Positions 1-11,395 are shown, counted from the first letter of the stretch. The stretch is DNA of 64,000 nt from Monosporascus cannonballus (GCA_004154925.1 QJNS01000105.1:124001-188000), one strand, 5' to 3'. The notes: generated by a model from the sequence alone, not told the origin. Translations and numbers: made by a program.

Positions 1-517
1 CGGTCGATCTGCCAAACTCCGGAGACGAGGATTATTAATTAATTCGGACGAAAAGGGGTGATGGTTAGGAGAGAAATTCGCGCACATACACTGATAGTCG
101 CACCTGTAGTCGCACAATGCGGGAACATGGGCCAACTTCAACGTGTTGATATCGACTCATCTGTTGAAGTCTATAGCCGCATTATGCCTCATCTCATACA
201 ACCACCACGGAGGCAGCAACGGTGAAATTCTAAAGCTGTGCAACCACACAAGACCGTTGCTGACAATGTCTTCTTAATATGCGTATCACTGGGGAAGTCC
301 TCGACGCTAGGACTATATTCCACTTCGCCTAATCGCCATGAACTTCTCTCTGGATTAACTGAAACGCCGACAATACAACGCTCAGTCAGACGCGACCCGC
401 AATACTCCTTTTTAGTCCGCCATGCACGCTCATTGGGTATCTTACCATGCTCACCTAATTCTATACAGACCGCTAATTGTAAAGGAATAATGGAGATATG
501 TGCTACGCCCCAGAACA
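1..517. other. Intergenic, downstream of ALG11
   Basis: This stretch lies 3' of the ALG11 stop codon. Open frames exist on both strands (for example 189-566 on the minus strand), but none shows a recognisable domain. The long plus-strand frame that begins at 238 runs on as the antisense of ALG11. It is probably the ALG11 3' UTR plus spacer. I see no gene here. Confidence 0.5.
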
Positions 518-2235
518 TCACGTCTTCAGAGCTAACGTTACCAGTTTCTCCATCTGGGCTAGCCACTTGCGGGCGAATTCTTCCTCTGAAAACCTCCGCG
601 CTGAGGTCCGAGCCCTCTGTCGGACGGCCAGCGGATCGGGCAACGAAAGGGCTTTCTCAAAACCCTCGGCAAATTCCGATGCTGTCGTGGCGTGGAAACC
701 TAGAGTTCTGGTCAGTCCGACATTCATTTAGGACTCTACAGGTTGAGTCAGTGTTACCTGTTGGTTCTCCATCGACATCAGTCACGATGTCCAATTTGGG
801 CCCGCCGCTGTTATGGACAACAGGGATAAGCCCCGCAGCCATGTATTCCACGACCCCGATGCCGAAGTGTTCGTTCCACATGCCGTTCACACCGACGTAC
901 GCCTTTCGGAGCCACTCGAGGACCTCGGACCAGGGGGCATCGAGCTGGAAAATGACGCGGTCTTTGATGTGCAACTCGTTGACTAAAAGACGCAGCTGGT
1001 ATACGCGCCGCGAGTCGTGATCGTCCCGGACACTACCGAGGAGGACTAGCGTGGCACCCTCGGCGGCGGGGGTGCCGGACTTTGCAAACTTGGCAAACGC
1101 CTGGAGGATCAACTGGTGATTCTTTTCGGGGCGGAACTGTGCGATGTACACGAGGAACTTATTACGCTTCTGCTCGCTGGTCTCTGATACATCGACTGCT
1201 TTCTCAATCGAGCTGACGGCGCATGGAGGATATACGACGGCGATTGAATGCTCTCGGCGTCTCTTCTGCCGGCGGGGGCCCCAGAGGGACTTGATGTGGG
1301 CTTGCGTCCAGCTCGAGTTTGTCATGACGACATCGGCAGAAGCACCCATCCACGAGTAGATAGCAGCGAACGCCCTCCAGTAGTGGCTCTTGAGAAACCC
1401 CTTGAGACCCACACCCTTCCCGGCATTGACGCCCTGGTTGCCGACGGGTTTCGTCGGGTCTAACGAGTCCAACATATCGGTGGAGATGGTCGGGTAGTGT
1501 ACGTAGGCGCCGGTGGGCATGTCCGGGAAGAGGACCTTGCTTAGGCCGAGAGTGAAGGCGTACCCCATTGTATCGACAAACACATCAGGAACGAGCAAGG
1601 AGAACGCTTCCCATCCCACGACTAGAGACCCCAGCGACTGCCCCAACAACGTGACGTGGGGCCATGTAGACGGCAGAACCCAATGCCGAGTGGAGAGGTA
1701 GAGGAAATGGATCGTGGGGGGGTGGATGTTGATGCTGAAGGAGTTCTGCCAACCAAGTCATTAGCCTATCGATGTAACTTCTAGGTGAGGGTTCGGAGCT
1801 CCGGCTAACCCGAACGCGATCAAGCATCTTCTCCTTGGAGACATTGTGATCGCCCGTATACACGACGATCTTGGCCTTAGGCCATCGTCTCTGAGTAGCT
1901 CGTATGGCCGCCCATAAAACTCTCTCGCCGCCTCCTCCTGCATTACAGAAGGGGTGGAAGAACCCGATGATGCCATCCCAGTCGCTGTCGCTGGCATCAG
2001 GTTCTCCAGCGGCGGCCTCGCCCGACTGAGAATCCCATTCCGAGGTTGCGGTGAGCTGGTTGATCATGGCCCGGCGCCCCTCTGTCTTCTTACGCAGATA
2101 GAAGCTGGCGACAAGTCCTACGGTCCTAGAGAAGATGCGTACACACAGAGGCAGCGCATGATTCCATAATACCAAGGCAGCGAACGGTGTGCATGCCACT
2201 GCGACAGCGGTGAAGAGCAGAGTTCTGGCCTCCAT
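518..2235 (-). CDS. ALG11: GDP-Man:Man3GlcNAc2-PP-dolichol alpha-1,2-mannosyltransferase
   Basis: ALG11 adds the fourth and fifth mannoses to the lipid-linked oligosaccharide on the cytosolic face of the ER, for N-glycosylation. Three exons fit exactly: 2235-1810, 1745-758 and 699-518, giving about 531 residues, normal for fungal ALG11. Intron 1 (1809-1746, 64 nt) runs from GTTAGC to GGCAG with a GCTAATGAC branch site and joins DRVR to [11 protein letters not shown]. Intron 2 (757-700, 58 nt) joins GEPTG to FHATT. Visible features are an N-terminal hydrophobic anchor, the glycine-rich [10 protein letters not shown] motif, LGQSLGSL, and the GT-B donor-site motif E-x7-E (EHFGIGVVE). The start ATG at 2235 opens directly on the membrane anchor. 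The COX18 gene is divergent, 990 bp away. No damage is seen. Confidence 0.95.
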
Positions 2236-3224
2236 GATGAGGCCGAAGATTGGGAAGAGTGGGAGACAAGCTCACACAAGCATAAACAGTGAGCGACAAG
2301 TATACCGGGGGAAAAGAATGACAAGACGAAGGTAGTTGTACCAGAATGAAGACTCAGGAATGCCTAAACTACTGCTGTTGCTACTTCAAATGTAGGATAC
2401 AGTGTTCAGTTCGGGCGAGAATGAATGCAATAGTGAACGGGATGAGATGGAAGGAAGTCAAGTTTGCCAGTACCGGGCAAAGTTAGCTGAACCCATCGAA
2501 GAGTTCCTGGTGTAAGCGGCCACCGTGATCAAAAGCTGATCAGGTGCAGGTGTAGGTACTTGTGATGGTTATGTGAACGAAGTTATTGGATTGAGATGTG
2601 GCTGACGACTCTGGAGCTTGGCGGGCAGAGTGCCGATCCAGGGTATCAGAGCGCCAGCCAGGGTTGTCGGGTGTAACGGGTGTTTGTCTAATGCAGATGC
2701 AGAATGGCCGCAGCCCACCACGTGGTGGGAGCCATGCTAAGTTGGTAAGAAAATACTTTCAGCTAAATGTCGGGACGGGTTCACACCAAGTATCCCGCTA
2801 CCGTATTTCTTATCGCGGATGTTTCTTGGTTAAGAGTCCGTTATCACCCCGCTGCCGCTCTCTCCATAAGGAACGATGAGCATTGACAGGTGAATTGAAT
2901 GTATACTAGTTGTTATGTCGGCATTAAGTTCTTTTCTTTGTCTCTTATATACTTACCCGTGTTCCTTTTTTATATGCCATCGAGCATGCTTCCTCTTCTT
3001 CTTCTTATACTGTGCTGAATCATTGAAGCGCAGAGCTTATTATTATTCGCTTACAAGCCTAAGCTGTTAAATTAGTGCACAGACCATCACCGAGTGACCA
3101 CCCTCCCAAGATGTTTCTCAACTGATTATCAACCACTTCTATTGAGACGATCAGCTGCTCAGACATCAGGCTCACATGACCGCCCTAGTCGAAAACTGAT
3201 CGAGACTCATTCTCAGGATGGCCC
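2236..3224. other. Divergent intergenic region, ALG11/COX18
   Basis: This 989-bp spacer separates two divergently transcribed genes and must hold both promoters. There are TC-rich patches near 2985-3005, but no clear TATA box or repeat. The frame at 2598-2879 (93 codons) has no recognisable domain and lies in probable promoter sequence. Confidence 0.5.
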
Positions 3225-4472
3225 ATGATGAGTTCCATTTCTTATTTTTCAATGAGGGCGATTAGGCCAAGAATTGGGACCCGGGCTCGATTGCTGAGTT
3301 TCTCATCTCCCCTCGATAGACATGGGCACCAGCCAAAAAGATGCTTCCACGTCGGCCCGGCCATCGGCGCCGCCATCCAGGGTTCGCAAGACCTGATCCT
3401 TTCCTTTCACAACATAACACACCTACCGTGGTACCTCACCATCCCGCTGGTTGCGCTAGGTGTCAACCTGCTCTTCCGCCTGCCCTTCAACATCTACACG
3501 CACAGGGTCCAGCAGCGGCGCGCGGAGCTCACCCCAATCCTGCAGGCCTGGACCAAGCGCATCGGGGACGACGTGCACCGCGAGCGCGTGCCGCCGTCAA
3601 GGCGCAGGGCCGACGCCAAGGCGCGCTTCGACAAGGTCACCAAGCGCATCTGGAGGAAATTCGGCGTGCAAGAATGGAAGCTGTACGGCAACCTGCTTGG
3701 TCTGCCGTTTTGGCTCGTCGGCATCGACGCTATCAGGCGGCTGTGCGGCGGCCCGAGGGGCCTCCTGGGACGGTGGGTCTTCGGGCCCGGTGAGGCCGAG
3801 GCGCCGACGATGGTGACCGCGACAACTGAAGCTGCAAAGGGAGGCGCCGCCGCCGATGCTGCTATCCCATCCTCGGGTACAGCTAGCATTCCCGCGGGTT
3901 CCGTACCGTCCACCGACCTGTCATCTTCTACTGATGGTGTAGCAGCGGCGATCTCGCACGTCGCAGCAGAGCCCTCGCTGACGACGGGCGGCTGCCTCTG
4001 GTTCCCTGACCTGACCGTCGCGGACCCGTGGCACATCCTGCCGCTAGCCCTATCCGGCATCCTGGTCCTGAACCTGTGGCCCCGATCCGCCGCGGGAAGA
4101 CGGTTGCTCCTCAATATGGGCTCCGACACCGCCGCACCCGGCGGCCGGGAACCCGCCTCCGCCGCCGACGGCAACAACCTCGCGCGCGGCGCCCGGTTTC
4201 GCGCGGGTCTGCAGCGCGGTCTGATGCTGGTTTCGCTGATGATGGGCCCACTCACCATGGATCTCCCCGCCGCGCTGCACCTGTACTGGATCTCGTCGTC
4301 AGCGGTGAGCTGGGCCACCGGAAACGTGTTGAGACGGTTGTACCCGGTCGGTGGGTTTGCCGTGGAGCCGTGTAAGGGTATCGAGTTGCCTGTTATAAGA
4401 GGGAAGAGGGATGAAGTAGCTGAGGTTACTAAAGTCACGAAAGGAACGCCGCCAAAAAAGGCTCAGCGATAA
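3225..4472 (+). CDS. COX18: Mitochondrial inner-membrane insertase, Cox18/Oxa2 type
   Basis: YidC/Oxa1/Alb3-family protein of 415 residues in one exon. Cox18 is known to export the C-terminal tail of Cox2 across the inner mitochondrial membrane. The first about 40 residues are rich in Arg and Ser with few acidic residues, as in a matrix presequence. The family's ITHLPWYLTIP segment opens the first membrane span (residues about 65-90). A basic, helical matrix loop follows (about 90-150), then WKLYGNLLGLPFWL, an Ala/Ser/Thr-rich linker (about 185-245), WHILPLALSGILVLNLW, and the last spans ending in DLPAALHLYWISSSAVSW. Two ATGs are adjacent (3225, 3228), so the start is uncertain by one residue. 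The linker is long and low in complexity. Oxa1 itself is a less likely identity because the protein lacks Oxa1's long coiled C-terminal ribosome-binding tail. Confidence 0.88.
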   Translation: MMSSISYFSMRAIRPRIGTRARLLSFSSPLDRHGHQPKRCFHVGPAIGAAIQGSQDLILSFHNITHLPWYLTIPLVALGVNLLFRLPFNIYTHRVQQRRAELTPILQAWTKRIGDDVHRERVPPSRRRADAKARFDKVTKRIWRKFGVQEWKLYGNLLGLPFWLVGIDAIRRLCGGPRGLLGRWVFGPGEAEAPTMVTATTEAAKGGAAADAAIPSSGTASIPAGSVPSTDLSSSTDGVAAAISHVAAEPSLTTGGCLWFPDLTVADPWHILPLALSGILVLNLWPRSAAGRRLLLNMGSDTAAPGGREPASAADGNNLARGARFRAGLQRGLMLVSLMMGPLTMDLPAALHLYWISSSAVSWATGNVLRRLYPVGGFAVEPCKGIELPVIRGKRDEVAEVTKVTKGTPPKKAQR

Positions 4473-4898
4473 CTTTGCCTTGTGATGGAGATAGGGGTTG
4501 CGAACGCATCGGACCAACTGTCTGGTTGCATTACACACAGAACTACGTGCTGGGCCTGCATAGTACGGATTTGTTCAGGGGCTGTATTATTATCTGTACA
4601 TGCGTATACACATTGTAGAATAATTCTTGGGCCAGGAGAAATCTTTCTGGCTACCTTCATCTTGTCCCAAGATGGAGAAAACGGAGCCCGCGGAGACATC
4701 GCCAGGAAATATCTGAAACGTCTCGGACCGAAGAGATATGCGCTCGTCCGGGCAGCTTGCCTAAGTATATTAAACCAAAATGAAGTATAACATAGTCCAT
4801 CCCGCACCAGAACGCCTAACGCCGCAGACATGCCATCCCCCATACATTCTATTCCTGCAGTGCATCCCGCGCCATCCGTCCCAAATGGGTTTGGTCCC
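4473..4898. other. Convergent intergenic region, COX18/SNARE
   Basis: This 426-bp spacer lies between the 3' ends of two convergent genes. A 102-codon plus-strand frame (4482-4790) has no known domain and is probably 3' UTR. No further feature is seen. Confidence 0.5.
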
Positions 4899-5822
4899 TT
4901 AGCCTAAGAAGACAGCCAACAGCACGATGGTCAAGATAACCGCCAGGATCAACAACAAGCAGCACGCCTTGCTGCGAGCGTTCTTCTGGTACCTGGCGGC
5001 GCTGCGGAGCTCGTAGTCGGCACCCCGCACGTCATCACGCACGTTGATGGCGTTGTCCTCGATGGTCTGCAGCTGCTCGCCCTGCTCTGACACGATCTGC
5101 GCCACCTGCTGGAACAGCACGTTGAGGTCCCCTACGCCCTCCTCGATCTGCCGGATCTCCTCCTCGCGCTCCGTGATCAGCGCTTCCTGGAAGTCCACCT
5201 CATCCTGCGGCGCCAGGTGGATCCGCTCCTGCTGCATCTGTAACTGCTGGTGCTGCCGGTCACCTGCCGCGAAGGGGTCCGCCGCAGACGGCGACTCGGC
5301 CGAGTCGAGGGCTGCTTTCGCGGCGCTTACAGAGGCGCGTTGTTTGTCGAGGGCTGTTCGCTGGAGGGTCTGGAATTCGGCGAGCGCGGCTTTGAATTCG
5401 CGCGAGATCTTCTGCTGGGAGTATTTCTGCGTGGGCTACATGCATGATGGTATCCATGTTAGCCTTCCATCCGTGATATGCGTGCCAGAAACTCCGGTTT
5501 TAACAACAAAGTCCCATACCGTAACGTCGTCCCAGGTCTGCACCTTCTTGACGCCCTCGCCGACGTCCTTGAACTGGACCGTGGATTCTTCCAGCAGGGT
5601 GTGCACCCGTTCGCGCAGGCGTGGGTTATCCCTCCGGGTGCCGAGCAGGCTGATCTCGGACCGCAGCTTCGAGATGTTGCCCTGCAGGTGGAATAGCTTG
5701 TTCATCAGGTCCTGCGATAGCCGCGTGAACTCCGGATCGTCCGCATAGCCGCCGTTGTTGCCGCTGTTGTTGGCAGGGTGCCGCCTCCCCGACTCGATCG
5801 AGGAGAGTTGGTCGAAAGACAT
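4899..5822 (-). CDS. PEP12: Qa-SNARE of the Pep12/Vam3 (syntaxin 7/12-like) group
   Basis: Target-membrane SNARE for fusion at late endosome or vacuole. There are two exons, 5822-5520 and 5435-4899. The intron (5519-5436, 84 nt) runs GTATGG to TGTAG with a GCTAAC branch site and joins QTWDDVT to PTQKYSQQKISREF. The product is about 279 residues, normal for Pep12. The N-terminal three-helix region (about 25-140) includes GEGVKKVQTW. The SNARE motif follows (about 190-250: TEREEEIRQIEEGVGDLN..QQVAQIVSEQGEQLQTIEDN, read with the gap) and contains the zero-layer Gln. A C-terminal membrane anchor of about 20 hydrophobic residues starts after a Cys pair (KACCLLLILAVILTI) and ends at the last residue. 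Vam3 is the alternative identity; the two cannot be separated by eye. Confidence 0.88.
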
Positions 5823-6725
5823 CGTCGTTATCCTATTACGTTACGGTGCTCGGTTGCTGCTATGGAATAGGTACTAGAAACAGATTTACGATCGATAACG
5901 AGAAAGAGTGACGATGATCGGAAATTGAGAGCTGTAGTTGGATGATAATACTGCAAGCAGGCAGGTTGGCAGGTACTGTAGGTCATCCGTTGGATGAGCC
6001 GATTGCGCCTTCCAGTCTCTGGGAGCGAGCGGGTGGGTGTTACGTCGTTATCGACTCAGCCACGATCCTTCTCCACAACCGGCGCAGGCACCAGGTTTTA
6101 GCTCGGCACGTACCGCTTTCAGCCACATATATCAGGTGGCGGGGGTGACTTATTGTACAATACTATCAGTCCCTGAGCTTACTACGGTATCAGGCAAAAG
6201 TTTTATCACACTGTCAGGTAGCAGCGGGTCGCGCTAATAGCCACGCCACCCAAATTAGATGTAGTTTCTACATGGGTGACACACAGGTACATCGCCAATC
6301 TACCAAATTACATAACTTTTTAAAGTTTTAAGTGTTGATAATGTGTATGATATATAAATATAAGAGCTTTTTATAAATTCGAGTTATATTCGCAGAAAAT
6401 GGCAGGTTATCTAATCGAATTCACTAGCCATATACGGTAAGATACTGTGGGGCCTTAGATCCGCGACCTGGCAGTGTGATAAGACTTACCGATAACGCCA
6501 TAGGAGGAGCTCTTAGGCTGTGGCTTGACTGCCTTGCAGCTTTTTATTTACTTACACCAAACATAGCAACCTTGCTCGTTCATCACCGCCGCCAATCATC
6601 GTTAATCGACCCGAGAGACACAGGAACTTTCTTTGCAAGGTGTCCTCTCTCCGACGACATCCGCTTCCCCCAAAACACCTTGGACGATGCGATGATCTGA
6701 ATGCTAATATCCTGGAGCTGCAAAC
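5823..6725. other. Divergent intergenic region, SNARE/NDC1
   Basis: This 903-bp spacer lies between divergent genes. Its middle (about 6300-6400) is locally AT-rich. A 26-bp string at 6214-6239 recurs with three mismatches at 13,450-13,475 (separate entry). No coding frame here has a recognisable domain. Confidence 0.5.
6214..6239 (+). repeat. Short dispersed repeat, copy 1
   Basis: The 26-base string TCAGGTAGCAGCGGGTCGCG (first 20 bases) is followed by CTAATA. It matches 13,450-13,475 at 23 of 26 positions. Two of the three differences are transitions. It may be a trace of an old dispersed element. The function is unknown. Confidence 0.4.
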
Positions 6726-8790
6726 ATGCCTCCTCCCCCGGTTGCGCGACGGTCGCCCTATAGAGATTTCCTGCAGCCCGCCCTGCAGAGGCGATTCGCC
6801 TCGACTGCTGGTGTCGTCCTCGCATTCTCCTATGTTGAATCTGTCACTCTGTCCCGCTGGGACTCCCGTATGTGCTCAATCCAAATAACCATCATCCCGA
6901 TGTTGTTTCCTCAGCAGTTGACGTATAACTCCCACTAGTAATATGGTCGTGGTTCCCAATCGGGCTGCCCGGCCTCCGAGCCCTGGCTATCTTCGCCTGC
7001 GTCCTTCCTCTCATCGTCCTCCGAATCGCCCACTCCCATATGGGCATACGGACTGCCAACTCCCCCTTCGATATTCTGCGTCGCATGATATGGCAGTTTC
7101 AACCCGTCGAGACCATCCTTACCTACGCCCTCTCCTTCTGGCTCTTCAGCCAGCTCTATCTTCTATCCATCCCGGAAGACGCAAACCTTGGATGGATCAC
7201 CTATTACAGTGGCGATCGTCCACGCCTTAATGAGCGCGCCTTGTTCTACACCGTCAACCTCATTCTAATTGGTGTATCCCATGCCTTCATACACCTCGTG
7301 TACGACTATGATCGCCTGGAGCTGAAGGCCGTCGAGCCCAAGGGAGAGGGACAAGCGACCGCTCCGAGAGAGCCAGACCCCTGGGAAGGATGGAGAGCCC
7401 AGATTCTTCGGATGTTGTTTAGAGCTGGTACCACCGCCCTCGCCGTCAGCATAGCCAACTACGTCGTGGTCTACAGCCTGTTGAGGATCTCGGCGTGGGG
7501 ATGGGCCATGACCTTTTTCCGGCTGTTCTACTACAACCTCCCCAAGACGAACATACCACCGAACCAGGCTCCGTGGAGCATATGGATGCTGGGGAGATCG
7601 ATATGGGCAGGTTTCATGTGTAACATCCTCTGGGAGATCAGCGACGTCACCTTCACCTATCAGCTTCAGAAGGGACCTCTGAAGAACAATCTCCCTCTGA
7701 CTACCGAATCGAAGGATCCCAATGGAAGTCTTATTAACGGATTGAAGAGCAAGAAACCCCGCATACAGGTAGGGGAGGTTCGTTCCTTCCATTTGGGCCA
7801 AAACTGACCATTCAACTATAGGCATTTGCCATGCTGGAGCTAGCCTACATTGCTAGGGATTTTGAGGATAGAAGGAAGTCCATCTTTGAAGACATTGATC
7901 GGAAGGACGGTCCCGTTTGGTCACAGCTCTTCGTTATCTGCCTTAACACGATCAAATTGATCGAGCAGCGGATCGACGACTACGGGAAACCGCCGGCTCC
8001 CCCGGCGGCGGCGCAAGCTGCTGATGCCCAACCGTCCCAACCGCCACACCGCGCGGCCCAACCACCAAAGGACGAGGATGTCTGGCTCCCTGCCGCTCCC
8101 ACCAGAGGCTTCCGCGACTCGGTCGGCAAGGCTGTCGGACAAATCGCGAAAGGGAAGACGCCTGCCGAGACGCTGGGTCCCGTGGCGAAGAGGGGCGCTA
8201 TAGAGATTGGTAATCGTGTGATGACTAGCGAGCAGAAGGAGGTCCTCACCCCCGAAGGCTTCAACTCCGCTTTTCGGTCACTAGCCCTACGGGCCATCCG
8301 CCTCCCGGTCGTTGGGCTCTTCTTTCAGCAGACCTTCCGCCGCAGGTTGAACGCGGCCGTCCTCGGTACGCCGTACAGCGAAGTTAGCGTCTACATTAAC
8401 GCCGCCTTTGCGCTTTCTCAATTAGCTGTCTCTTCTCTTACTGAGGATAAGTATGGGAACGTGCAGCGCGACGTGCCGAATCTCGTCCGGACATTCACGA
8501 CGGTTATCAAGAAGCTCGAGAGGTTCCGCGATGAGCTACCAAGTCACTGGACAGATCTGGAAGGAGATAGAAGCTGTCATGAGACGGATTGGTTATTGGA
8601 CGATCTTAAGGTGGGCCTAGGCAGGTTGATCGAGGCTTTCGGGGCTTATAGTGCCGACCTGAGACTGAGCAGGGCGGATATGCGATTAGCGAGGGAAGCC
8701 GCCGTGAGGCGACAGACCCAAGAAGAAAATGGGGATGCAGTGGATGGGGAAGGAGGGCAGCGACAGCCGGAAATGCGGCAGGCACACTAG
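6726..8790 (+). CDS. NDC1: Nucleoporin NDC1 (pore-membrane and spindle-pole-body anchor)
   Basis: Ndc1 is an integral nuclear-envelope protein that anchors nuclear pores and, in fungi, helps insert spindle pole bodies. Three exons fit: 6726-6867, 6939-7768 and 7822-8790, giving 646 residues. Intron 1 (6868-6938, 71 nt; GTATGT to CACTAG) joins RWDS to LIWSWFPIG. Intron 2 (7769-7821, 53 nt; GTAGGG to CTATAG) joins KKPRIQ to AFAMLELAYIA. The N-terminus PYRDFLQPALQRRFAS is typical of fungal Ndc1. About six hydrophobic spans fall in residues 25-320. The C-terminal half is soluble, with a Pro/Ala-rich insert (about 390-420). The start at 6726 is chosen because the conserved PYRDFLQ motif follows within about 10 residues. 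Nothing is broken. Confidence 0.9.
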
Positions 8791-9634
8791 TGGTTGAGTC
8801 TGTTTGAACGGAGGTCGACGCCGCGCCAGCCCTAGCGGTCGGCTGTGGTACGAAGCTTTGCGAAGCGTCGTAAGGTGGACGAGATTAGAGGATCGCCCAT
8901 GTAACTCTTTATAATAAAAGGATAGTGACAGTAGAATGGCACTCGAGACTCTTGACCCGTGACCTTAGGCAAGCCCCGCCCCCGGGAAGCAGCTCTCGGG
9001 ACCCCGCATAGCTAAGGGACTGACACACAGATATATTATGGGGAAAGTACTCGTCGCCTGTCACCGGTAGTCCCTACGGTATTCAACGACCCTTCCAGCC
9101 GGGAACTTGTCGATGCATATAAGCGGGGACATGCAGCTCATATCGTGTGGGACAGACCCACCCTGCATATGTCCAATGCGTGTCTCGGGCCGAGTGGGAC
9201 TCTCAAATGGGGTATATTTTTAGCTCCCGCTGCCCCCTGCCACTGGGTCTGAGCTAATTTCCACCTCACCCCTTTCGTCATCTCCTGATTCAGACTCATT
9301 TCTCTCCTGTTTATCCACGATTTACTTCGTTCTCATCCTCCTTCATTCCGTCGCTCCTTCTATCCGACGCGCTATAATAATAATAATGAACGGATGAACT
9401 GAATTTCGATTGAATAGAGACATCTGTTACGCCATGAACGCGCATCTGCCAATTGGACTTGGAACACCCACTCCAACGATCATCGCAGTTAGAGCCAGAG
9501 CCCGATCACGAGAGCCTCGTCGGAAAAGGCCGAACCACAATGCCATTACCATCGCAGCCCTTATAGTATCAACCTAATCGCGACCGCTCCGTCACCCGAG
9601 GACCAGCGCCAATTTTCCACATTCTTAATAGGCG
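8791..9634. other. Intergenic region, NDC1 to DLT1
   Basis: This 844-bp stretch holds the NDC1 3' end and the promoter or 5' UTR of the next gene. A poly(A)-signal-like ATAATAAAA lies near 8910. Pyrimidine-rich tracts (about 9240-9370) and a short AATAATAAT run (about 9378) precede the DLT1 start. No gene is seen. Confidence 0.5.
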
Positions 9635-11395
9635 ATGGCGAAGACGAGGATGACGGCCGCGCGCCTCCTAGGCCGCATCACCTACACCTCCATCTACGTG
9701 ATCCTGTGCTTCGTGCTTGTGCTGCTGCTGCTCATCGTGCCAGCCGACATCGTGCGCCAGGTTTTGAGGCACACGTTCCAGCAGGCCAACGTGCTGGTGC
9801 TCGCCATCGTCTACGTGTTCACCCTTATAGTCGTCACCTTCGTCTACGTGCTGCGCCTGTACACCACCCGCGCCGTGCTCGCGTCCATCTCCGTGCCACG
9901 GCCCCGGATCCCCGTCTTCGAGAAGGGCGACGGCGTCAAGGTTAACGCGGACGTCCGCGCTGTCATCCGGGCCAGCCTGAGCAGAAGTGCCGCTATCGCC
10001 TGGGCCGCAAGGCCGAAGGTTATCCCGCGTGAGGCGGAGGCGGGAGCGGAGGGGTTGGAGACGGTCGTGGAGAGCGATCATGTGGCGGGGAGAATAAGCG
10101 GGGATGATCAGCCGCGCCGCAACGGAGCAGAGGATCATAGCGATAACAGAAAGACATCGTGCCTGCGTCTCTTTAGTTATTTTAGGTTCAGCAAGGAGAA
10201 GAAGCAAAGAAAGAAGCTCACAACGGCAGAAGACCAGATGGGGATCGCCCTCCCGCCCGTGCGCCCCGTCTGGGGCCACATCGAGCACGACGGCTGGGAT
10301 TCTCCGGACTCGCCCGACTTGCCAAACCTGCAGTATTCAACCGTGCTCGCGGAGCTCCCGAACCTGATCGAGGCGAAGGCCGTCTCGCTGGCGCCGCCCC
10401 TGGACGCCGAGTCGGCATCGACCTCCAACAACCCGCCGCAAACCCAAACCCTTGACCCCGAAGCCGTAATGCTCCTGCAGCGCGCCCTCAACATGTCGCT
10501 GCGGGACTACGTCGGCCACCTGACGAGCCTCGGAGTTTTGCCATCCGATGATGACGACAACCCCGGGCGGCAGCAGCAGGCGGTGTCCGAGTTCCTGGAC
10601 GTGTACGAGCGCGCCCGCTTCTCCACGCGGCCCATGTCCCGCGCCCACTTCCGGAACCTCATGCACCTGTTCGCCGAGGTCCTGCGCGCCATGCGGCCCC
10701 CGCACCCGTCGGTCCTGTACGGGGACGGATTCGAAGATCAAGCGGATGATAATGCCGCCGGGAGGTCGTACTACAACGATTACGACCGCGCCAGCGTCAA
10801 CAGCGTCAGCCTGAGCCTGAGCCAAAGCGAGAGCGACGGACAGCACATCGACGACGACGCGCCGAGGGACGGCACGCCCACGACGCCCGCGCACAGCATC
10901 GCATCTAGCTCCCTTATCAGGCTCAACAGTAGAAGCAGCAGCAACAGCGTGCGATCGTCCAACGCGAGCACACATTCTCAGAGGCAACAGCGACCGCCCC
11001 CTCGCCCTCACTCCCTACAACCGCCGCACAACAGCCACAGGGACAGCATTTACAGTTACAGCTACAGAGACCGGAACTCGTCAGCCAACACGGGACACCG
11101 CTACCGTACGGCGCCCACGACGCCGATGAGCAGGAGGCAGCTCGGCGCCGGCGCCGGCAGGGCCAGCGAAGATAGTTCGGAGAGCCTGGACGCGTTCGCC
11201 GGACGCACAGGGCGGCCCTATTACGCGGCCGGCAGCCCGCCGTCCTCGAGCGCTAGTCTGAGGTCACGGCGCTCGGGTGCCTCGGGGGGCTCCGGCTCCC
11301 AGTCCCAGGGCTCCATCGTCATACGGCTCGCGCGGCCCGAGGACCGGGACGCGCGGGGTCTACCGTATGTTTTGAGGGTTGGGGATGAGTTGTGA
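9635..11395 (+). CDS. DLT1: DLT1-family membrane protein (defect at low temperature)
   Basis: Fungal family named after a yeast low-temperature defect; the molecular role is unknown. The frame codes for 586 residues. Two hydrophobic spans at the N-terminus (about 15-40 and 48-72) are followed by a conserved cytosolic block: ISVPRPRIPVFEKGD, IAWAARPK, HIEHDGWDSPDSPDLPNLQY and LRDYVGHLTSLGVLPSD. A Ser/Arg/Gln-rich disordered tail (about 390-560) ends the protein. One doubt concerns a 201-nt piece (10,029-10,229) that begins GTGAGG, ends GGCAG and is divisible by three. It codes for a poorly conserved linker and could be a retained or alternative intron; without it the protein would be 519 residues. 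RNA reads would settle this. Confidence 0.85.
   Translation: MAKTRMTAARLLGRITYTSIYVILCFVLVLLLLIVPADIVRQVLRHTFQQANVLVLAIVYVFTLIVVTFVYVLRLYTTRAVLASISVPRPRIPVFEKGDGVKVNADVRAVIRASLSRSAAIAWAARPKVIPREAEAGAEGLETVVESDHVAGRISGDDQPRRNGAEDHSDNRKTSCLRLFSYFRFSKEKKQRKKLTTAEDQMGIALPPVRPVWGHIEHDGWDSPDSPDLPNLQYSTVLAELPNLIEAKAVSLAPPLDAESASTSNNPPQTQTLDPEAVMLLQRALNMSLRDYVGHLTSLGVLPSDDDDNPGRQQQAVSEFLDVYERARFSTRPMSRAHFRNLMHLFAEVLRAMRPPHPSVLYGDGFEDQADDNAAGRSYYNDYDRASVNSVSLSLSQSESDGQHIDDDAPRDGTPTTPAHSIASSSLIRLNSRSSSNSVRSSNASTHSQRQQRPPPRPHSLQPPHNSHRDSIYSYSYRDRNSSANTGHRYRTAPTTPMSRRQLGAGAGRASEDSSESLDAFAGRTGRPYYAAGSPPSSSASLRSRRSGASGGSGSQSQGSIVIRLARPEDRDARGLPYVLRVGDEL

Noticed and set aside
238..1020. 260-codon plus-strand open frame
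   Set aside because: It is the antisense of ALG11 exons 2-3, has no domain, and runs through the ALG11 intron.
2598..2879. 93-codon frame in the ALG11/COX18 spacer
   Set aside because: No motif, lies in a probable divergent promoter, and is short enough to arise by chance.
3494..4438. 314-codon minus-strand open frame
   Set aside because: Antisense of the GC-rich COX18 gene. The COX18 frame has conserved membrane spans and motifs; this one has none.
4482..4790. 102-codon frame downstream of COX18
   Set aside because: Lies in the 3' region between convergent genes, overlaps an opposite open frame, and has no motif.
5044..5748. 234-codon plus-strand open frame
   Set aside because: Antisense of the SNARE gene, Ser/Cys/Arg-rich, and crosses its intron.
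10337..11011. 224-codon minus-strand open frame
   Set aside because: Antisense of DLT1 in GC-rich sequence, without a recognisable motif.
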